From Bacteroidota bacterium (GTDB lineage: Bacteria; Bacteroidota; Ignavibacteria; Ignavibacteriales; Ignavibacteriaceae), in assembly GCA_020161395.1 (NCBI GenBank), contig JAIUOE010000001.1, forward strand, positions 124,001 through 188,000: 64,000 nucleotides of DNA, given 5' to 3'. The notes under the pieces were generated by a model, which saw only the letters and a program-made list of their open reading frames with translations, was not told the origin of the DNA and ran no database searches. A program made the translations under genes and the position numbers. Below, piece after piece: positions 18,021 to 27,654 of the stretch (positions are counted from its first letter, which is position 1; each line of letters starts with the position of its first letter).

Positions 18021-18064
18021 TCCCGGCACCCTCCCTTTCGGGAGGGTCACCGGGAATTTTTTTA
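18021..18064 (+). terminator. strong intrinsic terminator after the cytochrome operon
   Basis: A long stem built of TCCCGG/CCGGGA outer and ACCCTCCC/GGGAGGGT inner segments with a short TTTC loop is followed by seven T residues. It marks the end of the sigma54-driven two-gene operon. The T-run overlaps the end of the opposing beta-barrel gene. Confidence 0.85.
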
Positions 18065-18733
18065 TAATTTAACTCTTACGCCTGCTGAAATTCCGAAATA
18101 TGATCCGTTCGATTTCGATTCGGTGTAGGTAGTGCTCCCACCCGATGTAGAGACAGTCTGCTGAGCGAATTCATGACCAAGAAGTGCATACCTTGCGTTG
18201 ATATCAATGTTGGTTAAAAGCCCTATCCCCAGAACAACTCCAACTCCAACTCCCAGATATTGCTTTGTCTCCGATGCTTCAGAAGTTTTTACATGATAAG
18301 GATTTCCGGGTATTGGATCGGGAAGTGTTGCTTTAATGGTTGCAATCGATACTCCGAGATTTACCTCGGCATATGGACGAACCAAAGCCGGAGTAAAATA
18401 ATACCTCGCATTTGCAGTTATCGGAACCACGCTCAAAGGCATGTCGAGTTCCAGTTTTGGGTCAGTTCCGGTAGCTTCCTTAAAAAGCTTGTTTATGTAA
18501 TCATTGTTAAATTTAAACTGATTGTATCCGACAGAGGCTGATATTTCGAATGGTCCCGGAACGGGGAGTATAACAGTGAGGCTTCCGCCATATCCCGTTT
18601 TATACAAATCACCCATATCTCCCTGGGGTAATGCCATTCCGACATTCACACCCAGACCGAATTTGGGAATCAACTGTCCAAATGTCAAGGGTACAAAGAA
18701 TAATACAAAGAGCAGTGCATAGATCTTTTTCAT
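18062..18733 (-). CDS. outer-membrane beta-barrel protein
   Basis: 223 residues with a signal peptide (about 1-19, ending TFGQ) followed by alternating hydrophobic/polar strands (GLGVNVGMALPQGD, FEISASVGYNQFKF, ARYYFTPALVRPYAEVNLGVS, YLGVGVGVVLGIG). It ends in FGISAGVRVKL, typical of an 8-strand OmpA/OmpW-like porin fold. Its terminal strand suggests BAM-dependent insertion. No specific function can be assigned. It converges on the cytochrome operon and shares its terminator region. Confidence 0.8.
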   Translation of the reverse strand: MKKIYALLFVLFFVPLTFGQLIPKFGLGVNVGMALPQGDMGDLYKTGYGGSLTVILPVPGPFEISASVGYNQFKFNNDYINKLFKEATGTDPKLELDMPLSVVPITANARYYFTPALVRPYAEVNLGVSIATIKATLPDPIPGNPYHVKTSEASETKQYLGVGVGVVLGIGLLTNIDINARYALLGHEFAQQTVSTSGGSTTYTESKSNGSYFGISAGVRVKL

Positions 18734-18818
18734 AAAGACTCCGTTTGATGATGATTAAATTTGATGATGTAACGGGCAAATATACAAAAAGTTTGAAAAA
18801 TGAAGGATGAATGGAGAT

Positions 18819-19946
18819 TTAGTTGCTTCTGGCTCTTTTGATAAGGATGTTATACATGGCAGCGAAAAGGTAGCGGACATCTGTAATCAGACCGTACTGA
18901 TCGTAGGCACGGAGATACTTTTTCTCCGATTCGATTATCTCTTCAAGCGTGGTAGGAAGATCGGCATAAAATGGAGGGAGCAAACCCGGTTTGTGCTTAA
19001 GTCGCATTTCCCGAAGTTCGTCATCATAGAGACTCAAATAATGAGTGCTTAAAGGTCTTACACCTACAAGCTTTAACTCTCCTTTAAAGAAATTTATAAA
19101 CATTGGAAGTTCGTCTATCCAGAGTTTCCGCATAATTCTGCCCCAGTAGGTTACTCTGAAATCATCCCTGATTTTTCCACCGTCCTGCAGACTGTTTCTT
19201 TCATAAACATATTTTTGCAGATATTCTGAATAAGGATGCATCGTGCGAAACTTGTAAACAAAAATTACCTTGCCATTTTTTCCGATGCGTCGCATTCTGA
19301 AAAGAGGTCCGTAAGAGGGTTCTTCGTTGTACTCGGGCTCTGAAATTTTTCTTACAGCGAAGTAAGTCTGCTCTTCAAAAGCCTTGTATTCCACGATCTC
19401 AAACCCGCAGGAGACAAGTCTGCCCAGCACTTCGGTCAGCGAGTAAACCCGGTTTGATCCACCCGTCAGGAAAAAATAAATCTTTCGGGTTATTTTCATC
19501 TTTGGGAAGACACGATGAAACATAAAATCTACAAAATAGACAGGCGCTGCCACCCACTTTTTGTATTTGCTGAATATCCTGCGTCTTCTTTGCGAAAAGG
19601 TCTCGAATGTGCCGATAAAAACTCCATTTTCAGGGAGTTTCCTGTTGACTGCTTCAAAAAACTTGTTCAAGTAGCGGATATGGTTCAAAGACCGGATATT
19701 GACGAAGTCGAAGACCTCATCCTCGTGGAGAGATTCGACATTAAACTTGGACGAAGTGTGTAACACTTTCGTTTCGACGCTGTTTAGTCTGACATGTTTT
19801 CTTATGAAACTCAAAGCTTTTGAGCCGACTGTATTGGCAATCCGGTAGTCGAGCATCAGGCTCTCAACGGGAATACCTTCACCCACAGGGATGTTGTGAT
19901 CCTCGTAGTTGAAAACGGCTTTGTTCTTTGGGGTTTCTGAATTCAT
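18819..19946 (-). CDS. sugar transferase with methyltransferase-like N-terminus
   Basis: 375 residues. The C-terminal part (about 205-375) is a bacterial sugar transferase (PglC/WbaP family): YGPLFRMRRIGKNGKVIFVYKFRTM, then WIDELPMFINFFKGELKLVGVRPL and HKPGLLPPFYA. These motifs belong to enzymes moving a phosphosugar to a polyprenyl phosphate. Instead of the usual reentrant membrane helix, the N-terminal about 200 residues look like a class I methyltransferase fold without its SAM glycine loop (FFEAVNRKLPENGVFIG, then SLTEVLGRLVSCGFEIVEY). The role is probably in exopolysaccharide or O-antigen initiation, but membrane attachment is unclear. Confidence 0.8.
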   Translation of the reverse strand: MNSETPKNKAVFNYEDHNIPVGEGIPVESLMLDYRIANTVGSKALSFIRKHVRLNSVETKVLHTSSKFNVESLHEDEVFDFVNIRSLNHIRYLNKFFEAVNRKLPENGVFIGTFETFSQRRRRIFSKYKKWVAAPVYFVDFMFHRVFPKMKITRKIYFFLTGGSNRVYSLTEVLGRLVSCGFEIVEYKAFEEQTYFAVRKISEPEYNEEPSYGPLFRMRRIGKNGKVIFVYKFRTMHPYSEYLQKYVYERNSLQDGGKIRDDFRVTYWGRIMRKLWIDELPMFINFFKGELKLVGVRPLSTHYLSLYDDELREMRLKHKPGLLPPFYADLPTTLEEIIESEKKYLRAYDQYGLITDVRYLFAAMYNILIKRARSN

Positions 19947-20080
19947 ATTGATTAAATCAAACTTTTGATTAAAACTGATGCAAGATAAGTATCATTTATG
20001 GAAAATATTTTGACCCAGATCATATTATGACCTGAATTAACCTGTTGGTGACAATAGTCACAGTTACAATCAGGAAACAT

Positions 20081-21460
20081 CTATTTTCCTAATTCAGACT
20101 CTTTTATTGAATAAGACCATTTTTCGACTCCATTTTTATCGAATAATTTACAGGTTAGAACCCTCTCCTTTTTCTTCCCGGTGATGGAAATTTTTGCGAA
20201 ATTTCTTTCCGTGAAAAGCGTTCCCTCTTTCCTGTAGTAATTCTCCTCTTTAATAGCCGAATTACTTGCTCCTGCGGAAAATGTCGATATAGTAAATTCA
20301 TGCAACGGGTAGCTTCCTTCCCTTGGCATCACATCCACTTCCGAACTGTGCCTGTCGCCGGTAAGGAAAATTACACCTTTGATTCCCTCAGCAAGAATAT
20401 GATCGAGCAACCACTTCCGCTCTTCTTCAAAATTGGCATAGTTTTCAAATCTTGCCACAGGATTCAGGAATTGCCCGCCCATACAAATAAACTTAAATGT
20501 AGCGTTGCTTTTTACCAGGGCATCAATCAACCATTCCCTCTGATGCTCTCCAAGAACGGTTCTTTCACCTGTTTTCCTGGTGTTGGGTGTTCTGTAATAT
20601 CTGTTGTCCAACAGAAAAAACTCGGCATCTGAATACCTGAAAGAAGTGGTGATGCCGGGTTTCCCTTCCACTCCGTATGTCGGGTTACCCCAAAACATCT
20701 TAAAAACATCGAGGGCATCGGCTTTGTTTCTCCAGCTTCTGTCGCTGTCATCGGGACCAAAATCATGATCGTCCCAAATGGCATAATGGTGCATTGAGGC
20801 AAGCATCTGCTGCATTTCCGGCAGTGCACGGGTATGGGAGTAACGATAAATCATCCCGTCGCGCGTTGCCCATTCAGCCTCCCGAAGGTATACATTGTCA
20901 CCGAGCCAGAGCATAAAATCACCCTTGTTGGCTGCGATTTTCTCATATATCCCATAGTCACCGCCATATGGGGTTCCCGGTCTGTCGTATATTTCCTCAT
21001 TCACATAGGCACAACTGCCGGTAATGAATGAGAAATCGGGCGCATCTTCACGCCATTCCCACAATTTTTGAGTCTTAAAGGAGAACTTCCACGGTTTTTC
21101 TGTCTTCACCCCGTTAATGTAGAGGTCGTAAAAATAGGTTTTTCCGGGATCGAGCCGTTTAAGGATAATCCGGGCGGTAAATCCGTCGGATGCAGTTGTG
21201 ATTATTTCATCAGAAGTGAATTTTTCAGATATGTTGTCAGCCGTAAAGTACTGAAGTGAAACCCGGGCGGCAGAGGAAGTCTGTAGCCATATTAAAACCT
21301 CTCTCTTTTCGGTATAGCCTGGCATAGGTCCTGAAACAAGTGTCGCCTGCTGGGCACTTGCACCAAAAAAAGTAAGGAAAACCAGCAACAAAAAGAGATT
21401 AATTTTATTAATTTTCACGCTATTTGCGCTCTCACTATTAAAAAAAGATGCGTCATCCAT
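20081..21460 (-). CDS. PhoD-like alkaline phosphatase/phosphodiesterase
   Basis: 459 residues from the ATG at 21460, preceded by GGGAAAA; an in-frame TTG four codons upstream is less likely. The long N-terminus contains a hydrophobic export signal (INLFLLLVFLTFFGASAQ). A fibronectin-like N-domain (about 40-125) is followed by a metallophosphatase domain (about 135-440). Visible motifs are FITGSCAYVNEE, FMLWLGDNVYL, AIWDDHDFGPDDSD and FLTGDRHSSEVDV, which supply the Asp/Asn/His metal ligands of PhoD. It likely releases phosphate from phosphodiesters in the periplasm or outside. Confidence 0.88.
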   Translation of the reverse strand: MDDASFFNSESANSVKINKINLFLLLVFLTFFGASAQQATLVSGPMPGYTEKREVLIWLQTSSAARVSLQYFTADNISEKFTSDEIITTASDGFTARIILKRLDPGKTYFYDLYINGVKTEKPWKFSFKTQKLWEWREDAPDFSFITGSCAYVNEEIYDRPGTPYGGDYGIYEKIAANKGDFMLWLGDNVYLREAEWATRDGMIYRYSHTRALPEMQQMLASMHHYAIWDDHDFGPDDSDRSWRNKADALDVFKMFWGNPTYGVEGKPGITTSFRYSDAEFFLLDNRYYRTPNTRKTGERTVLGEHQREWLIDALVKSNATFKFICMGGQFLNPVARFENYANFEEERKWLLDHILAEGIKGVIFLTGDRHSSEVDVMPREGSYPLHEFTISTFSAGASNSAIKEENYYRKEGTLFTERNFAKISITGKKKERVLTCKLFDKNGVEKWSYSIKESELGK

Positions 21461-21604
21461 CAATTTTCCCAATTAAGTTGCCAAATAAAAGACAATTTTC
21501 CCAAACCTGCAAGTAAATAGAGGATATGACGATAAAAAAAGTTCAATTTCCAAATATTTTTGCAGAAGACCCGTCTTTTTTGACAGGTCTTCATGCAAAA
21601 TGGT

Positions 21605-24394
21605 TTAAATTGCCGCTTTTATAACCTCAAGAACTGCTCTCACATCTGAACCGCCAAAAAAGGTAATGACCTTTCTTCCATTGGTTGTGAGTGCAGACCG
21701 GTCTCCCATTGCCTGAGCGACGACCAGTGTACCGAACGACATGGAACCCTCGGGATTTCCTGCTTCCTCGGGGATCATGGCATCTTTATCAATACCTGCA
21801 ATCACCTGAAGGAATAGACCGTTACCTGAGTCTCCCTTGTGCAACTGACCCGTTGAATGAAGGAATCTCGGACCGTATCCTGTTGTGACAGCCAGACGGT
21901 ATTTCGTCTGAAATCTGTCCCTGATTTCTTTCAAAAGATGATCTGTTTCAGGAGATGAAGGCACATAAGCCTGAATGGAGAGGTAGCTTCTAAGGTCATC
22001 GCCGGGGTTACCTTCGTGAAGATTTTTCATAAATTCAGCAATCGCTCCTTTGATCTCTTTGGCGGAAATATCGCCGACTACCTTCAAACCGTTTTCTTCA
22101 AAAGCTACGACTGGTTCAGGCAGTTTTCCCTCTTCCTTGTACTGTTTAAGTACTGCTCTGGCAGAGACCTTTGCGGATTCAACATCAGGCTGGTCAAAAG
22201 GATGGATGCCCAGACCCCAACCAGCGATTGCAGTAGCAATTTCCCAGCGGAGAAATTCGTAACCGAGGAAAGATTTGTCGGGAACGATTATCTCTACTCC
22301 GGGGTGGCCGGCTTCCACGAGCGCATCAAATTTGTCTTTCAATTCTCCCGTTTTTTCATCGGAGAGGTAGACAAATATTCTGTCACCTGCATATCCTGAT
22401 GGATCGAGAACTTCTTCTCCCTCTACGGGTAAAATCCCTTTCCCAACTTTTCCCGTACTCTCAGCTATCAACTGCTCTGCCCAGGGTCCGAAATATGAAA
22501 AAACTCCCGGAGTGATGAATGTGACTTTATCGTAAGCAGCTTTGGCACCTTCAGACATCAGAACACCCAGCGCGGCAGGAGATCCTGAAGCGAGTTTTGA
22601 TTCGGCGACCATCATGAAGGTTTTATCAAGCAGGTCTTTTATATCAATTCCACAGAGAGCTGCGGGAACCATGCCAAACAAAGAGAGAGCGGAATATCTT
22701 CCTCCGATGTTCGGATCGTTTATGAATATTTTCCTGAATCCGAGCGATTTCGCCATATCCTCGAGACCACTTCCGGGATCGGTAATCGCAATAAATCTTT
22801 TTTGAGTAGTTTCTTTTCCGAGTTTTTGTGCCACGGAAGTGAAGAAATACTTCATAAATGAAAGTGTTTCAACAGTACCGCCTGATTTTGTGGAAACAAT
22901 GTACAGAGTCTTCCTGTCGGCGAGCTTTGCTTCCTTTTCAATAACCGCGGCCGGATGAGTGCTGTCCAAAATCTCCAAAGAAAGATATCCCTCTTTAGTA
23001 CCAAACATCTGGCTGAAAACCTCGGGAGCGAGGGAGGAACCACCCATACCAAGGAGGAGCGCATTTGTAAAACCTTCCGATTTGATATTGGCAACAAAAC
23101 TGTTTATCTCATCGAGGGAGGAATATGTATTCGCCGGACTGTCAAGCCAGCCGAGTCTGTTGGATATTTCGACAGGAGAATCACTCCAAACGGTATGATC
23201 ACGGGCAAATATTCTGCCGGGAACATCCTCTTCAGCAAGTTTTTTCATGCCTGATGCCAAAGAATCCGCCAATACTGTCGGGTGGAAATTAACCGTATTC
23301 CCTTCCCTCAAAATGGCAAGCGACTTTTTCTCAACAGACCCCAGAAGGGAATCGAATGACTCGGCAAAAAGCCTGACGCCATCTGTCTGGAGTTTATCTG
23401 TAATCGCAGCAAGATCGACACCCGCACCGGCAAGAGCCGCAACCTGTGCTTCTGCTTCTTCCACACCCTTGTCAAGCGTGATTTCAAGTTTCCCGTGATC
23501 GAGGAACGAGTCTATTGTCGCCGGAGGCATGGTGTTTACTGTAGGACTGCCAATCAGTTCATCAACATATAAAACATCGGAATATGCCGGGTTCTTTGTA
23601 CCTGTGCTCGCCCACAAAACTCTCTGAGGCATGGCACCCGATTCAGAAAGTTTTCCCCAGCGTTCGCCGGAGAAGAGCTTCCCGAATTCCTTAAAGGCGA
23701 TCTTTGCATTCGCGACAGCAATCTTCCCCTGAAGTGAAGTGTTGCCGGCTTTCTCAAGTGCTGAATCGACCGAGGAATCCACACGGCTCACAAAAAATGA
23801 TGCCACGGAAGCAACTTTTGAAACATCTCCTCCGTTTGCCTTCAGAATTTCGAGTCCCTCAATAAAAGCCATTGCAGTTTCAATATAACTGTCGATCGAG
23901 AATATCAGGGTCACATTAACTGAAATACCGTGCGAAACAAGCTCTTTTACCGCGGGTATTCCCTCCTTTGTAGCCGGCACCTTGATCATAAGATTAGGGG
24001 CACCAACTGCCTGATACAGTCTGACCGCTTCCTCGATTGTCTCTTTGGTTTTGTATGCGAGTTTAGGGTTAACCTCGAGACTGACATATCCGTCCAGCCT
24101 TTTGGTCTTTTCATAAACGGGAAGCATCATTTTGCATGCGGATTTTATATCCTTAATCGCAAGCTGCTCATAAATTTCAAGTGTTCCGGCTCCCTTTGCC
24201 AGCAATTCCCTTATTTCAGAATCATAGGCATTGCTTCCGGCAATCGCTTTGTCGAAAATGGTGGGATTTGAAGTGATACCTCTTAAGCCGTCATCAATCA
24301 TTGCAGCAAGTTTTCCACCGTTTATGTAATCGCGACTGATAAAGTCCAGCCAAAGCGACTGACCAAGTTCCGCGAGTTTTTCAATTTTACTCAT
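21605..24394 (-). CDS. tal-pgi: bifunctional transaldolase / glucose-6-phosphate isomerase
   Basis: 929 residues with two enzymes joined. Residues 1-365 are transaldolase (LWLDFISRDYINGG, GITSNPTIFDKAI, and Schiff-base lysine region NLMIKVPATKEG). Residues about 380-929 are phosphoglucose isomerase (LLGMGGSSLAPEV, YIVSTKSGGTVETLSFMKYF, GGRYSALSLFGMVPAALCG). Both active-site regions look intact. The fusion links the non-oxidative pentose-phosphate pathway to glycolysis. It is the last gene of the operon gnd-zwf-pgl-glk-tal/pgi, 17 bases after glk. A weak hairpin at 21561-21597 may end the transcript. Confidence 0.95.
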   Translation of the reverse strand: MSKIEKLAELGQSLWLDFISRDYINGGKLAAMIDDGLRGITSNPTIFDKAIAGSNAYDSEIRELLAKGAGTLEIYEQLAIKDIKSACKMMLPVYEKTKRLDGYVSLEVNPKLAYKTKETIEEAVRLYQAVGAPNLMIKVPATKEGIPAVKELVSHGISVNVTLIFSIDSYIETAMAFIEGLEILKANGGDVSKVASVASFFVSRVDSSVDSALEKAGNTSLQGKIAVANAKIAFKEFGKLFSGERWGKLSESGAMPQRVLWASTGTKNPAYSDVLYVDELIGSPTVNTMPPATIDSFLDHGKLEITLDKGVEEAEAQVAALAGAGVDLAAITDKLQTDGVRLFAESFDSLLGSVEKKSLAILREGNTVNFHPTVLADSLASGMKKLAEEDVPGRIFARDHTVWSDSPVEISNRLGWLDSPANTYSSLDEINSFVANIKSEGFTNALLLGMGGSSLAPEVFSQMFGTKEGYLSLEILDSTHPAAVIEKEAKLADRKTLYIVSTKSGGTVETLSFMKYFFTSVAQKLGKETTQKRFIAITDPGSGLEDMAKSLGFRKIFINDPNIGGRYSALSLFGMVPAALCGIDIKDLLDKTFMMVAESKLASGSPAALGVLMSEGAKAAYDKVTFITPGVFSYFGPWAEQLIAESTGKVGKGILPVEGEEVLDPSGYAGDRIFVYLSDEKTGELKDKFDALVEAGHPGVEIIVPDKSFLGYEFLRWEIATAIAGWGLGIHPFDQPDVESAKVSARAVLKQYKEEGKLPEPVVAFEENGLKVVGDISAKEIKGAIAEFMKNLHEGNPGDDLRSYLSIQAYVPSSPETDHLLKEIRDRFQTKYRLAVTTGYGPRFLHSTGQLHKGDSGNGLFLQVIAGIDKDAMIPEEAGNPEGSMSFGTLVVAQAMGDRSALTTNGRKVITFFGGSDVRAVLEVIKAAI

Positions 24395-24411
24395 TTTTCA
24401 TCTCCTGAAAT

Positions 24412-25395
24412 TTAAATCAATCCGGCAGCTATATAAGCTGAACCATGAAGCCCAGCGGCGCTGTCTTTGATAAGATAAACGGGAGTATTCTCTACAATAT
24501 AGCTGAGTCTCCCTTTTTTGGTGTAGGTTTCAACAAAGGAACCTTCGATAATCTTTTCGGTTATTTTCGGAGGAATTCCACCACCGAGGTAAATGCCACC
24601 CGTCGCCATAAGAGTGAGAACAAGATTTCCTGCCTGAGCTCCGAGCACCCGGATGAAGATTTCAAGAGCCAAAACAGCCAGTTCATCTTTACCTTCAAGT
24701 GCAAATTTCGAGATCATTGCCGCCAGATCCTCTGTCTCAATGGCTTCGAGAAATTCTGCGGAAGGTGTAGCGATACCGGTCTCCTTTAAAAACTTGTAGA
24801 TACCCCTGAGACCAAGCCCTGAAGCGATTCTCTCCACACTTACACGCCCGTATTCTGCTTTCATGAACTTCATCATATCAATCTGCAGGTCATCCACGGG
24901 TGCGAAATCTGCGTGACTTCCCTCTGAAGGTATCACTTTGAATTTACCATCACCCAGCGGTACGAGGAATCCCTGACCGAGACCCGTTCCGGGTGCGAGG
25001 ACAGCCTTAACGCCATATCCGTTGGTTGGTGAACCTGGATAAACAGTAAGCAGATCATCATCAGTAAGAAAAGGGATTGCGGAAGCGAGAGCATAAAGAT
25101 CGTTTACAAGCTTAAAATTCGGGATACCCGTGGCTTTGGCAATCACAGCTTCATCCATTGCCCAGGTAAGGTTTGTGGAACTGCTGATTCCGTCGACTAC
25201 AGGACCGGGAACACCGGCACACCCTGTCTCAATTTTATAACCTGTATCACTTAAAAAATGACAAATTATATCTTCGAGGCTCGCATAATCAGTCGAATTG
25301 TATCTTTCCGACTTGTGGGCTGTAAGTTTTTTACCTTCAATCGAAAATACCGAAAGAACCGTTTTGGTTCCACCGGCGTCACATGCCAATATCAT
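24412..25395 (-). CDS. glk: glucokinase
   Basis: 327 residues from the ATG at 25395, chosen because a GGAG lies 8 bases upstream; an upstream TTG start would overlap it. The N-terminal phosphate-binding loop is MILACDAGGTKTVLSVF. The sugar and catalytic region includes NLTWAMDEAVIA and LVNDLYALASAI, in which the catalytic Asp follows Asn. The adenosine-side loop is VLAPGTGLGQGFLVP, and a GGIYLGGGIPPKI motif follows. This is the Glk (ROK-unrelated, E. coli-type) glucokinase family, phosphorylating glucose to glucose-6-phosphate for the adjoining zwf and pgi. Confidence 0.93.
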   Translation of the reverse strand: MILACDAGGTKTVLSVFSIEGKKLTAHKSERYNSTDYASLEDIICHFLSDTGYKIETGCAGVPGPVVDGISSSTNLTWAMDEAVIAKATGIPNFKLVNDLYALASAIPFLTDDDLLTVYPGSPTNGYGVKAVLAPGTGLGQGFLVPLGDGKFKVIPSEGSHADFAPVDDLQIDMMKFMKAEYGRVSVERIASGLGLRGIYKFLKETGIATPSAEFLEAIETEDLAAMISKFALEGKDELAVLALEIFIRVLGAQAGNLVLTLMATGGIYLGGGIPPKITEKIIEGSFVETYTKKGRLSYIVENTPVYLIKDSAAGLHGSAYIAAGLI

Positions 25396-25430
25396 ATTAT
25401 ACTCCAATGAAAAAAATACTAAATGATGCT

Positions 25431-26147
25431 TTACGGCAGTCTGTATGCTTCCGTATCCAGATACCAGACAACTCCGTTAAAGGAATTGCTCACAAGGCCT
25501 GCGGGGTATTTCTCCCGCCCCTTGTTGTTGAGTATCTGATCGAGTACGCTCTTCTTTGTCTTGCCAAAAGCTAAAAATATTGTTGTTTTACTCTTTTTTA
25601 TCAATTCACCTGTAATTGTTATTCTTCGCTGACCTGAGTCAGGATGTGTAGCCACCGCAACGATTTCTTTACTCTCCATCAGCTTGATCGCAGGAGGAAA
25701 GATTGAGGCGGTGTGCCCGTCTGCCCCCATACCGAGAAGACAGATATCCAATTGCAACTCTGAGCCAAGTTGTACCTCGAGTATTTCCGTATATCCTTTC
25801 ACTTCCTCTTCAGGTTTGTTTTCACCCTGAATTCTGAAAATGTTCTCTTCGGGAATATTGAGTGGATCGAGAAAAAGCCTCTTCGCATTTCCATAATTGC
25901 TTTCTGGATCAGAAGGAGCCACGCACCTTTCATCGACCCAGAAAAATTTTAGCTTGTTCCAGTAACCTGCATTCGAGTACTCTGCAACAAGTGCCGAAAA
26001 AAGAAGCGCCGGGGTGCTTCCTCCCGAAAGTGCCATCGTTACAAACTCTTTTTCCTGCAACACTTCCCCGATTTGCCTGTCGATAAAAGCTGCACAGGCA
26101 GATGCCGACATCTCAGGTGACGGGTATATTCTTATCACATCCTTCAT
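25431..26147 (-). CDS. pgl: 6-phosphogluconolactonase
   Basis: 238 residues of the DevB/Pgl type. Motifs are MALSGGSTPALLFSAL near residue 38, FFWVDERCVAPSDPESNYG near residue 87, and LLGMGADGHTASIFPP near residue 137; the last carries the catalytic His. It hydrolyses 6-phosphogluconolactone from Zwf to 6-phosphogluconate. Its ATG directly abuts the zwf stop codon, and glk starts 35 bases downstream of its end, so it is in the middle of the pentose-phosphate operon. Confidence 0.95.
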   Translation of the reverse strand: MKDVIRIYPSPEMSASACAAFIDRQIGEVLQEKEFVTMALSGGSTPALLFSALVAEYSNAGYWNKLKFFWVDERCVAPSDPESNYGNAKRLFLDPLNIPEENIFRIQGENKPEEEVKGYTEILEVQLGSELQLDICLLGMGADGHTASIFPPAIKLMESKEIVAVATHPDSGQRRITITGELIKKSKTTIFLAFGKTKKSVLDQILNNKGREKYPAGLVSNSFNGVVWYLDTEAYRLP

Positions 26148-27647
26148 CTAAAGCTCACAATAGGTTTCATCATCAGTCAGGTTTTTGCACGGATAACGCC
26201 AGGTCTGTCCGTTGGAGTGCAGAAGTGCATCCGCCTCCTCTGGACCCCAGGTACCCGCAGGATAACCGTAAATCTTAATTTTTTCATCCTCTTTCCATGC
26301 CTGCAACAGAGGATCGATAAATTTCCAGCAGGCTTCAAGTGCATCTCCGCGTGTATAAAGCGTGGAATCACCCATCATGCAGTCATATATCAAACGCTCA
26401 TATGCTTCGGGAAGTCTCCCCTCCGACAATGATGAGTAATGGAAATCGAGTGTGGCATTTTTCACCTGGTACCCTGCTCCGGGTTGCTTTAATGCAAACC
26501 GAATGAGTATCCCTTCGTCAGGTTGAATCCGGATGATTAACTGGTTTGTTCCCGATTCATCGTCGAATATGCTCCTGAAAAGACGGTGGGGTGTGTTCTT
26601 AAACCGTACCACAATCTCCGTCACCCGGGTAGGAAGCCTCTTCCCGGTTCGAATGTAAAACGGGATGCCTCCCCATCTCCAGTTGTCAATGAAAAATTTT
26701 AAAGCCACAAATGTCTCGGTACGGGAGTGGGGGTCAACCCCCTTTTCTTCCCTGTAAGCACCAACCGGTTCACCTTTTATCTTTGAAGCGATGTACTGGC
26801 CTCTGATGACATTTTTGCGGATGTCACTCTCTGAAAAAGGCTTGATTGACTGAAACACCTTGACCGTCTCGTTTCTGATCGAATCGGCATCAAATCCGGC
26901 AGGGGGTTCCATCGCAGCGAGTGCGACAAGCTGCAACAGGTGGTTTTGCACCATGTCCCTCAAGGCACCGGCAGTATCATAGTATCCGCCCCTGTTTTCA
27001 ACCCCGATACTCTCGGAAGAGGTTACCTGAATGTGATCGATGTAATTTCTGTTCCAAAGCGGTTCAAATATCCCGTTTGCGAACCTGAAGACAAGAATAT
27101 TTTGGGCTGTCTCCTTGCCGAGATAATGGTCTATACGGTAAAGCTGATTCTCGTCAAAAAACATCAAAAGCTTTTTATTGAGTGCCTTTGCTGTTTCAAG
27201 ACTGTACCCAAACGGCTTTTCAATCACGAGTTTTTTCAGTCCGCCATTCGGTTCGTTATGGTTCAGTCCTGCGGCAGCAAGTCCTTCTGCCACGGTTTCG
27301 TAGAGAAGTGGAGGAGTTGCAAGATAAAAGATATAGTTACCCTTTACCTCAAAATCGTGGTCGATCTGCCTCAGTCTCTCACGAAGCTGGTAGTAGTTCT
27401 CAGGATTTAGCGGATCAATTGAGATGTAATGAAGCTGAGAGAGAAATTCATCATCATAACCTTCCCCCTTCTGAGCCATTTTCTTTCGGAATTTATCGTC
27501 GGTCATCGGAGTTCTGCCCGTCCCGAGAACTGCAAAATTCTTTGGAAGCAATTCCCGTTTCCTTAAAGCATAGAGCGCGGGAATAAGTTTCCTTTCGGTC
27601 AGGTCACCCGAGGCACCGAAAATCACCAGTATCTGATCAGCCGGCAC
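26148..27647 (-). CDS. zwf: glucose-6-phosphate 1-dehydrogenase
   Basis: 499 residues, normal length. The Rossmann loop is ILVIFGASGDLTERKL. The substrate motif RIDHYLGKETAQN contains the catalytic His. Further conserved segments are WGGIPFYIRTGKRLP and the C-terminal YERLIYDCMMGDSTLYTRGD. It oxidises glucose-6-phosphate with NAD(P)+ to the lactone. The start is GTG, seven bases after the gnd stop codon. It is the second gene in the operon and supplies Pgl. Confidence 0.96.
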   Translation of the reverse strand: MPADQILVIFGASGDLTERKLIPALYALRKRELLPKNFAVLGTGRTPMTDDKFRKKMAQKGEGYDDEFLSQLHYISIDPLNPENYYQLRERLRQIDHDFEVKGNYIFYLATPPLLYETVAEGLAAAGLNHNEPNGGLKKLVIEKPFGYSLETAKALNKKLLMFFDENQLYRIDHYLGKETAQNILVFRFANGIFEPLWNRNYIDHIQVTSSESIGVENRGGYYDTAGALRDMVQNHLLQLVALAAMEPPAGFDADSIRNETVKVFQSIKPFSESDIRKNVIRGQYIASKIKGEPVGAYREEKGVDPHSRTETFVALKFFIDNWRWGGIPFYIRTGKRLPTRVTEIVVRFKNTPHRLFRSIFDDESGTNQLIIRIQPDEGILIRFALKQPGAGYQVKNATLDFHYSSLSEGRLPEAYERLIYDCMMGDSTLYTRGDALEACWKFIDPLLQAWKEDEKIKIYGYPAGTWGPEEADALLHSNGQTWRYPCKNLTDDETYCEL

Positions 27648-27654
27648 TTTCTAT

